Source of the DNA: Candidatus Pelagibacter sp.
GTDB taxonomy: Bacteria; Pseudomonadota; Alphaproteobacteria; Pelagibacterales; Pelagibacteraceae
Length of the DNA stretch: 64,000 nucleotides
Direction of reading: 5' to 3'
Assembly: GCA_028404615.1 (NCBI GenBank)
Contig: JAOOBT010000005.1
Coordinates: 1 to 64,000 of the forward strand
The number at the start of each line of letters is the position of its first letter. Within the stretch, counting starts at the first letter, position 1. The position numbers were made by a program, and so were the translations under genes. This document shows positions 58,033 through 64,000 of this stretch, piece after piece. The notes under the pieces were generated by a model, which worked only from the letters and a program-made list of their open reading frames with translations, was not told the DNA's origin and ran no database searches.

Positions 58033-59019
58033 TTAAAGTTTTCTAGATATTTCTAATGCGAAATATGAAACAATGGCTGATGCGCCAGCTCTTTTAAAGC
58101 TCATTAAACTTTCAATTATAGACTCTTCTTCAATTAACTTACTTTTTATACCATTTTTAATTAAACTATATTCACCTGAAACTTGGTACGCCAAAACAGG
58201 TATTTTAAAATTTTCTTTTACTTTTTTAATTATATCTAAGTAAGGCATCCCAGGTTTTACCATTACCATGTCTGCACCCTCTTTTATATCTAAAGCAACT
58301 TCTCTCAGGCATTCATCACTATTAGCAAAATCCATTTGATAATTTTTTTTGTCACTTTTTAAAGATTTTTTTGATCCTACAGCATCTCTAAAGGGTCCAT
58401 AAAAACTTGACGCATATTTTACTGCATATGATAGCAGTTGAACATCGTGATATTCATTTCTATCTAAAAATTTTCTGATTTTACCTATTCGTCCATCCAT
58501 CATATCTGAGGGCGCAATAACATCACAACCCATTTGTGCTTGGATCAGTGATTGCTTACATAAAGTAATAACTGTCTTATCATTTTCTACGTAATTTTTC
58601 TTTATTAAACCATCATGTCCATGTGAAGTGTAAGGATCTAAGGCAACATCACACATTACACCAACGTTATTTTTAAATTTTTTTTTTATATATCGCGTAG
58701 CTTTACAGACAAGATTATCTTCATTTAAAGCCTCGCTACCTAAGTTATCTTTTTTATTTTTGGGTGTTAGGGGAAAAAGAGCCACCATTGGTATTTTATT
58801 TTTTACCACGCTTTCTACAACTCCTCCTAATTTATCAATAGTGTATCGATAAACATTAGGCATAGATTTGATTAATTGTTTTTTATTTTTCCCCTCTATA
58901 AGAAAGATAGGATAGATAAAATCACTACTTGAAAGGTTATTTTCTTGGACTAATTTTCGTGACCAAGCGTATTTTCTTGTTCTTCTCAGTCTTAAATTAG
59001 GGAATTTTCCTGTAATCAT
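58033..59019 (-). CDS. hemB: Delta-aminolevulinic acid dehydratase (porphobilinogen synthase)
   Basis: Condenses two 5-aminolevulinate molecules to porphobilinogen for haem synthesis. It has 328 residues. DVALDPYTSHGHDG lacks the zinc-binding cysteines and matches the magnesium-type enzymes. Schiff-base lysines lie in YAVKYASSFYGPFRDA and MVKPGMPYLD. It is divergent from an oxygenase gene across 74 bases that contain a strong palindrome. Confidence 0.95.
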   Translation of the reverse strand: MITGKFPNLRLRRTRKYAWSRKLVQENNLSSSDFIYPIFLIEGKNKKQLIKSMPNVYRYTIDKLGGVVESVVKNKIPMVALFPLTPKNKKDNLGSEALNEDNLVCKATRYIKKKFKNNVGVMCDVALDPYTSHGHDGLIKKNYVENDKTVITLCKQSLIQAQMGCDVIAPSDMMDGRIGKIRKFLDRNEYHDVQLLSYAVKYASSFYGPFRDAVGSKKSLKSDKKNYQMDFANSDECLREVALDIKEGADMVMVKPGMPYLDIIKKVKENFKIPVLAYQVSGEYSLIKNGIKSKLIEEESIIESLMSFKRAGASAIVSYFALEISRKL

Positions 59020-59047
59020 GCTTTAAATTTATTTATTATGCGACAAA

Positions 59048-59071
59048 TGTAATATACAAATATATATTACA
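59048..59071. promoter_or_regulatory. Perfect 9+9 inverted repeat, candidate shared operator
   Basis: TGTAATATA (59048-59056), a six-base centre and TATATTACA (59063-59071) form a perfect dyad in the divergent hemB/oxygenase gap. It is 28 bases from the hemB start codon and 22 from the oxygenase start codon, so one dimeric regulator could control both. It does not match the Irr or FNR consensus. It sits between gene starts, so it is not a terminator. Confidence 0.5.
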
Positions 59072-59093
59072 AAGCTATAAATAACTATAACTC

Positions 59094-59735
59094 ATGAATA
59101 AAGATTCTCAAAACGTAATAAATTTGGATTTAAAAAAAGAAGAGAAAAATTTGAATTTTTCTGATTTCCAAAAACAAAATATAAAATTTGATATTTTAAA
59201 ACTTCAAGAAGCTTACAAACAAATAATACAAACCAAAAAATTTGATGATGGTGGAGGCATATCTCATTTTGGCGCAATATGCTTAACGAGAATACCAGGT
59301 GACCCAGATTCTGTAAAAGGGCATAAAGCGAGAGGGTTATATTGGACTAAACCGGATAAAACTGGCAAAGAAGTATCTAGAGACGTGAAATTAGATGAGT
59401 CTGCTTACTCCGAATTTATTCCAGATTATGAAAACACTTACTTTAAAGAAGTTTTTGATGTTTTATCTTCAAAATACAAACTAGGTAGAGTTAGAATTTT
59501 ATTAAAAGAACCTAGATCAACTTTGAGTTGGCATAGAGATCCTGAGCCTAGACTGCATATTCCAATTATAAGCAACCCAGGTTGCTTAATGGTTATTGAG
59601 AATATTGCAAAACATATGCCGGCTGACGGATCTGTTTGGATTACTAACAATACAAAATATCACAACGCATTTAATGGAGGCGAAGAAAATAGAATTCACC
59701 TTGTAGCTTGTGTATTAGATTATAAATTTAATTAA
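59094..59735 (+). CDS. Putative Fe(II)/2-oxoglutarate oxygenase, aspartyl/asparaginyl beta-hydroxylase-like
   Basis: 213 residues. The C-terminal half shows a double-stranded beta-helix pattern. STLSWHRDPEPRLHIPI gives an H-x-D metal pair and a downstream His. GCLMVIENIAKHMPADGSVWITNN follows, then KYHNAFNGGEENRIHLVACV with the distal His and an Arg suited to bind 2-oxoglutarate. The N-terminal 60 residues are polar and unassigned. Substrate unknown: a small amino acid or a protein side chain. It faces hemB across a palindromic gap and precedes rpiB by one base. Confidence 0.7.
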   Translation: MNKDSQNVINLDLKKEEKNLNFSDFQKQNIKFDILKLQEAYKQIIQTKKFDDGGGISHFGAICLTRIPGDPDSVKGHKARGLYWTKPDKTGKEVSRDVKLDESAYSEFIPDYENTYFKEVFDVLSSKYKLGRVRILLKEPRSTLSWHRDPEPRLHIPIISNPGCLMVIENIAKHMPADGSVWITNNTKYHNAFNGGEENRIHLVACVLDYKFN

Positions 59736-59736
59736 A

Positions 59737-60174
59737 TTGAATTTTCTATTTAAAAAAATTTGTATAGCCTCCGATCACGCTGGTTATAAATTAAAGGAAA
59801 GTATTAAAGATCACTTAATTAAGAGGTATATATCAATTTTTGATATGGGCCCTTATGAAAATAAATCAGTTGATTATCCAGATTATGCAAAAAAACTAGC
59901 TAAACGTGTTAAAGCCAAAAAAAGTGACATAGGAATACTGGTTTGCGGCTCAGGCACAGGGATGGCAATAAGTGCTAACAAAATTAAAGGTATAAGGGCA
60001 GCTGTATGCTATAATACTAAGTCTACTAGATTGTCTAGACAGCACAATAATGCTAATATAATAGCATTAGGAGCAAGATTAACAAAAAAAAGTCTATCGC
60101 TAAAATTAGTTGAAACTTTTTTGAAAACTAGTTTTGAAGGTGGTAGACATTTAAAAAGAATAAAAAAAATATAA
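59737..60174 (+). CDS. rpiB: Ribose-5-phosphate isomerase B
   Basis: Interconverts ribose-5-phosphate and ribulose-5-phosphate. It has 145 residues. [45 protein letters not shown] and the His/Arg-rich [12 protein letters not shown] are diagnostic. The start is TTG at 59737, one base after the preceding stop; no ATG is available before the conserved ASDHAG. Adjacent glyA is the usual alphaproteobacterial neighbour. Confidence 0.93.
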   Translation: MNFLFKKICIASDHAGYKLKESIKDHLIKRYISIFDMGPYENKSVDYPDYAKKLAKRVKAKKSDIGILVCGSGTGMAISANKIKGIRAAVCYNTKSTRLSRQHNNANIIALGARLTKKSLSLKLVETFLKTSFEGGRHLKRIKKI

Positions 60175-60176
60175 AA

Positions 60177-61478
60177 ATGTCAACAGCAATTAAATTAAAT
60201 AAATATTTAAACAGTTTTTTTAAGTTAGAACTTCAAGACGCTGATAAAGAGTTATATAATTCAATAAGAGATGAATTTATGAGACAACAAAATCACATCG
60301 AACTAATTGCATCGGAAAATATAGTTTCAAAAGCAGTTTTAGAGGCGCAGGGCTCTGTTTTGACAAATAAATATGCTGAGGGTTATCCAGGCAAAAGATA
60401 TTACGGTGGATGTGAACATGTGGATCTTTCAGAAAATCTTGCAATCGAAAGAGCAAAAAAATTATTTGATTGCAAATTTGCAAATGTACAACCTCATTCA
60501 GGTGCTCAAGCAAATGGAGCGGTTTATTTAGCCTTATTAAAGCCAGGTGACACAACTCTTGCAATGAGTTTGAATTCAGGAGGGCATTTAACTCATGGAG
60601 CTAAACCTGCTCAATCAGGAAAGTGGTTTAATGCACTTCATTATGAAGTGGATGAGAAAACGGGATTAATTGATTACAATAACGTTGAAAAAATTGCTAT
60701 TGAAAATAAACCAAAACTTATAATTGCAGGAGGAAGTGCTTACTCGAGAATTATTGATTTTAAAAAATTTAGAGAAATTTGCGACAAAGTTGGTGCATAT
60801 CTTTTAGTTGATATGGCTCATTTCTCAGGTTTGGTTGCAGGAGGAGCATATCCTAATCCAACAAAATATGCTGATGTTGTAACGTCGACTACTCATAAAG
60901 TGCTTCGAGGGCCAAGAGGTGGAATTATTTTAACAAATAACGAAGAATTAATTAAAAAGTTTAATAGTGCAATTTTTCCTGGCTTACAAGGCGGTCCTTT
61001 AATGCATGTTATTGCAGCTAAAGCTGTTTGTTTTAAAGAGGCTTTATCAGATGATTTTAAAACTTACACTAAAAATGTTATAACAAATGCTAAAGTTTTA
61101 TCTGAGAGTTTATCAAAAAAAGGTTTTAAAATTTTTTCAGGCGGTACTGATACCCATTTAATGTTACTAGACTTAAGATCATTTAATGTAACAGGTAAAG
61201 ATGCCCAAGCTTCATTGGGTAGAGCAAATATAACGTGTAATAAAAATGGAATTCCATTTGATACAGAAAGCCCTATGATCACCTCTGGCATAAGATTAGG
61301 CACACCTGCGTGCACTACAAGAGGTTTTGGAGAAGGAGAGTTCAAATTAATCGCAGAATTAATTTATAAAGTAATAAAAGGGTTAAGCGAAAATAAAACA
61401 GATAATTCAAAAATAGAAAACGAAGTAAAGAAAAAAATAATTAATCTTTGTGCAGCTTTTCCTATATATGAGAACTAA
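60177..61478 (+). CDS. glyA: Serine hydroxymethyltransferase
   Basis: PLP enzyme converting serine and tetrahydrofolate to glycine and methylene-tetrahydrofolate. It has 433 residues. [40 protein letters not shown] and the PLP-lysine motif [15 protein letters not shown] are present. It sits 2 bases after rpiB and has no room for a glycine riboswitch of its own. About ten extra N-terminal residues precede the usual start region. Confidence 0.97.
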   Translation: MSTAIKLNKYLNSFFKLELQDADKELYNSIRDEFMRQQNHIELIASENIVSKAVLEAQGSVLTNKYAEGYPGKRYYGGCEHVDLSENLAIERAKKLFDCKFANVQPHSGAQANGAVYLALLKPGDTTLAMSLNSGGHLTHGAKPAQSGKWFNALHYEVDEKTGLIDYNNVEKIAIENKPKLIIAGGSAYSRIIDFKKFREICDKVGAYLLVDMAHFSGLVAGGAYPNPTKYADVVTSTTHKVLRGPRGGIILTNNEELIKKFNSAIFPGLQGGPLMHVIAAKAVCFKEALSDDFKTYTKNVITNAKVLSESLSKKGFKIFSGGTDTHLMLLDLRSFNVTGKDAQASLGRANITCNKNGIPFDTESPMITSGIRLGTPACTTRGFGEGEFKLIAELIYKVIKGLSENKTDNSKIENEVKKKIINLCAAFPIYEN

Positions 61479-61486
61479 AGAAATTT

Positions 61487-61948
61487 ATGCTTTGTCCTTT
61501 TTGTAGAGAAAAAGATACTTCAGTAGTAGATTCTAGACCTACAGAAGATGGCACTGCTATAAGAAGAAGAAGACTATGCGGTTGTGATAGAAAAGAACGT
61601 TTCACTACTTTTGAACGTGTACAATTCCAAGAATTAACAGTAATTAAAGGTAACGGAAAAAGGGAGCCTTTTGATAGAGATAAAATTTCAAAATCAATAA
61701 GAATAGCTACAAGAAAAAGACCAATAGACTCGGAAACTATAGAAAAATTCATCTCAAAAATAGTCAGGAATTTGGAAGGGCTTGGAGAAAGTGAAATTCC
61801 TACACCAACTATTGGAAAATTCATAATGGATGGTTTGTCTTCATTAGACAAAGTTGCTTATGTTCGTTTTGCTTCTGTTTATAAGAATTTTAAAGAAGCA
61901 AAAGATTTTGAACAATTTGTAGGCAATTTAGATGATAAAAAATCATAA
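61487..61948 (+). CDS. nrdR: Ribonucleotide-reductase transcriptional repressor NrdR
   Basis: ATP/dATP-sensing repressor that binds NrdR boxes upstream of ribonucleotide reductase genes. It has 153 residues. MLCPFC begins the zinc ribbon and the ATP-cone follows ([16 protein letters not shown]...). The ribbon is unusual: the second pair is C31-G-C33 in [17 protein letters not shown], where the family has C-x-x-C with one residue fewer before RFTT. The glyA-nrdR-ribD order is common in alphaproteobacteria. Confidence 0.93.
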   Translation: MLCPFCREKDTSVVDSRPTEDGTAIRRRRLCGCDRKERFTTFERVQFQELTVIKGNGKREPFDRDKISKSIRIATRKRPIDSETIEKFISKIVRNLEGLGESEIPTPTIGKFIMDGLSSLDKVAYVRFASVYKNFKEAKDFEQFVGNLDDKKS

Positions 61949-62996
61949 TTTTTATCTCAATCTTGCTTTTCAACTGGCAGAAAAAAATTTAGGACATACT
62001 AAATTAAATCCATCAGTTGGTTGTGTAATTGTCAAAAATGATACAGTAATTTCATCAGGAGTTACTTCAATTAGTGGAAGACCTCATTCTGAATTTAATG
62101 CTTTGAAAAATCTAAAAAATTGTTCGGGTGCTACACTATATACTACCTTGGAACCTTGTACTCATTATGGGAAAACACCTCCTTGCGTAGATATTATTGT
62201 AAAAAAAAAAATTAAAAATGTTTTTTATGCTTTCGAAGATCCAGATGTAAGGACATTTAAAAAAGCTAAGAGAATTTTAAAAAATAAAGGCGTAAAGTGC
62301 AAACTAATTAAATCAAAAGACTATAGTAGATTTTATAAAAGTTATTACATAAATAAAAAAAAAGAGATTCCTTATATTGCTGCTAAAATTGCTCTATCTA
62401 AAGATAATCTAACAATTAATGAAAAAAATAAGTGGATTACAAATATTTTTTCAAGAAAAGCTGTTCATTTACTAAGATATAAATATGATTGTATATTATC
62501 TACCTCTAAATCAATTAATTATGATAACTCATTGTTAAATTGTAGAATTAATGGTTTAGATAAATATAAACCTGCTCTGTTTATCGTTGATTTAAGCTTA
62601 AAGCTTAGAAAAAATTTGTTACTTAATACTTTATTAAAAAAAAGAAAAACATATTTAATAACTCTTAAAAAAAATTTAAAAAAAATAAAAAATTATAAAA
62701 AAAAAGGGTACAAAATTATTTTAATTAATTCTCTTAAAAATAAAGAAGATTTTGAAAAGTTAAACAAAAAGATCTATAAAATGGGGTACTCAAGAATGTT
62801 TATTGAAACTGGACTGACATTTTTAGAGACGATAATAAAGAATAAAATTATTGATGAATTGTTTATTTTTAAAAGTACAAATAAATTAGGTAAAAAAGGT
62901 AAAAATAACATTTCAATAAAATATTTAAAGAAATTTTCACCTAAACTCCTTAAAATAAATTTAAATGGTGATAAACTTTATAATAAAGAGTTTTAA
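61932..62996 (+). CDS. ribD: Bifunctional riboflavin deaminase/reductase
   Basis: Second and third steps of riboflavin synthesis from GTP. It has 354 residues. The N-terminal deaminase has [20 protein letters not shown] (zinc His and Glu) and [14 protein letters not shown] (zinc Cys pair). The C-terminal reductase domain (from about 145, [11 protein letters not shown]) is Lys/Asn/Ile-rich and divergent but full length. It overlaps nrdR by 17 bases and is followed by ribE after 2 bases. Confidence 0.93.
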   Translation: MIKNHNFYLNLAFQLAEKNLGHTKLNPSVGCVIVKNDTVISSGVTSISGRPHSEFNALKNLKNCSGATLYTTLEPCTHYGKTPPCVDIIVKKKIKNVFYAFEDPDVRTFKKAKRILKNKGVKCKLIKSKDYSRFYKSYYINKKKEIPYIAAKIALSKDNLTINEKNKWITNIFSRKAVHLLRYKYDCILSTSKSINYDNSLLNCRINGLDKYKPALFIVDLSLKLRKNLLLNTLLKKRKTYLITLKKNLKKIKNYKKKGYKIILINSLKNKEDFEKLNKKIYKMGYSRMFIETGLTFLETIIKNKIIDELFIFKSTNKLGKKGKNNISIKYLKKFSPKLLKINLNGDKLYNKEF

Positions 62997-62998
62997 AA

Positions 62999-63586
62999 AT
63001 GTTTAATGGTATAATTTACAACACTGGAACAATAAAAACTATAAAGAAAAAAAAAAATAGTATTTATATTGGAGTTAAAACAAATTTGAGGTTTAAAAAA
63101 AAAGATGTAGGAGCTTCAGTTTGTTGCGACGGTGTATGTTTAACAATTGAAAAAATTGAAAAAAAAATAATTTATTTTTATATATCAAGTGAAACATTAA
63201 AAAGATCTAATTTTAAATCATATAAAAAAAATCAAATTATAAATTTAGAAAAATCTATTTTGTTTGGACAAAGTATATCAGGTCACTTTACGCAAGGCCA
63301 TGTAGACACTGTTGCAAAAATAAAAAAGATATACTTTATTGATAAAACATGGCTTATAAAATTTCAGATCCTTGATATTAAATTGTCCAAATATTTAATG
63401 GAAAAAGCTTCCATATCAATAAATGGTGTCTCTTTAACTATTTCAAAAGTTTATAAAAATTTTTTCGAGATTAATGTAATCCCACATACACTAAAACTTA
63501 CTAATCTGAAGAATTTAAAATCTAACAAATTAGTCAATGTTGAATTAGATATATTAAGTAAATATATGTATAAATATTCTAATTAA
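62999..63586 (+). CDS. ribE: Riboflavin synthase, alpha chain
   Basis: Dismutates two 6,7-dimethyl-8-ribityllumazine molecules to riboflavin. It has 195 residues. The internal duplication is visible: MFNGIIYNTGTIK with GASVCCDGVCLTIEKI in the first half, and SGHFTQGHVDTVAKI with ASISINGVSLTISKV in the second. Part of the ribD-ribE-ribB operon; ribB begins on the next base. Confidence 0.94.
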   Translation: MFNGIIYNTGTIKTIKKKKNSIYIGVKTNLRFKKKDVGASVCCDGVCLTIEKIEKKIIYFYISSETLKRSNFKSYKKNQIINLEKSILFGQSISGHFTQGHVDTVAKIKKIYFIDKTWLIKFQILDIKLSKYLMEKASISINGVSLTISKVYKNFFEINVIPHTLKLTNLKNLKSNKLVNVELDILSKYMYKYSN

Positions 63587-64000
63587 ATGCCCAAAAACAA
63601 ATTTTCAAAAATTTCTTCTATTATTAAAGATGCAAAGAGAGGTAAAATTTTCATCTTAGTTGATGATAAAAATAGGGAGAACGAGGGTGACTTAGTAATT
63701 CCTGGATCAAAATGTAATTCTAAAAATATTAACTTTATGGCAAAACACGGAAGAGGTTTAATTTGTTTAGCTTTAACAAAAAAACAAATCGATAATTTAA
63801 AATTACCTTTGATGTCTCCTGTAAATAAATCTAGGATGCAAACAGCTTTCACAATCTCAATAGAGGCAAAGAAAGGAATTACTACAGGTATTTCTACTCA
63901 AGATAGAGCTAGAACTATAAAAACTGCTATAAATCCAAATTCAAAAAAAAACGATATCGTTTCACCTGGTCATGTATTTCCTTTAGTTGCAAGAAACGGG
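63587..64000 (+). CDS. ribB: 3,4-dihydroxy-2-butanone-4-phosphate synthase, N-terminal part (runs off the window)
   Basis: The ATG directly follows the ribE stop and the frame stays open to base 64000 (138 codons). FILVDDKNRENEGDLVIPG has the acidic Mg/substrate motif. HGRGLICLALTKKQ and the GISTQDRARTI segment are classic RibB. It may continue as a RibB-RibA fusion (as in many alphaproteobacteria), but the C-terminal part is outside the window. Confidence 0.94.
   Translation, partial: MPKNKFSKISSIIKDAKRGKIFILVDDKNRENEGDLVIPGSKCNSKNINFMAKHGRGLICLALTKKQIDNLKLPLMSPVNKSRMQTAFTISIEAKKGITTGISTQDRARTIKTAINPNSKKNDIVSPGHVFPLVARNG

Noticed and set aside
60175..60177. Glycine riboswitch in front of glyA
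   Set aside because: Only 2 bases separate rpiB and glyA and no aptamer-like sequence is visible in the rpiB 3' end.
61900..61935. FMN riboswitch for the rib genes
   Set aside because: ribD overlaps nrdR and the RFN core sequence is not present.

Overview
The window reads as a piece of a SAR11-type (Candidatus Pelagibacter, Alphaproteobacteria) chromosome. The base composition is strongly A+T-rich, with poly-A and poly-T tracts inside genes. Lysine, asparagine and isoleucine dominate the proteins. Genes are packed with 0-5 base gaps or stop/start overlaps, and no intergenic stretch reaches 300 bases. The gene orders are alphaproteobacterial (secY-adk-rpsM, pyrB-pyrC-plsY-topA, pdxJ-acpS-lepB-rnc-recO). 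A thiamin-pyrophosphate riboswitch sits in front of a sodium:solute symporter, an arrangement described for SAR11 thiV. I saw no insertion sequence, prophage, CRISPR array or clear pseudogene. The species assignment is inference.

Layout. 1-21690 (+) is one long information-processing block: the rpoB 3' end, rpoC, the str operon (rpsL, rpsG, fusA), the S10, spc and alpha ribosomal operons, secY, adk, rpoA, rplQ and a pseudouridine synthase. 21687-33111 holds lipB, mgtE, panC, galU-ugd, then a minus-strand run of ridA, topA, plsY, a dihydroorotase-like gene, pyrB and ruvX. 33163-39298 (+) has gatCAB, an O-methyltransferase, trhO and a MATE exporter. 39284-44970 contains a two-gene amino-acid-type ABC system (-), SOS-type umuDC (+), the TPP riboswitch with thiV (+) and rarD (-). 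45050-48299 (+) is a small glycan-type accessory cassette ending at tRNA-Ser(GCU). 48452-64000 holds slt (-), then dapA, smpB, folK, spoT, pyrE, pdxJ, acpS, lepB, rnc and recO (+), hemB (-), an Fe(II)/2-oxoglutarate-type oxygenase, rpiB, glyA, nrdR, ribD, ribE and the start of ribB (+).

The most interesting points are these. The dihydroorotase next to pyrB has lost metal-binding histidines and is probably non-catalytic. thiV seems to have a private promoter buried in the end of umuC, whose -10 box touches the umuC stop and whose transcript would begin at the first riboswitch helix. A perfect 9+9 inverted repeat lies between hemB and the divergent oxygenase. An alphaproteobacterial LexA box abuts the umuD promoter. 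The rpsL leader can fold in two mutually exclusive ways. Several conserved pieces are missing from their usual places (era, dprA, rpmD, tuf) or reduced (L24 C-terminus, the region between the TGS and ACT domains of SpoT, the NrdR zinc ribbon). Four candidate promoters share the -35 sequence TTGACT, two of them overlapping the end of an upstream gene.
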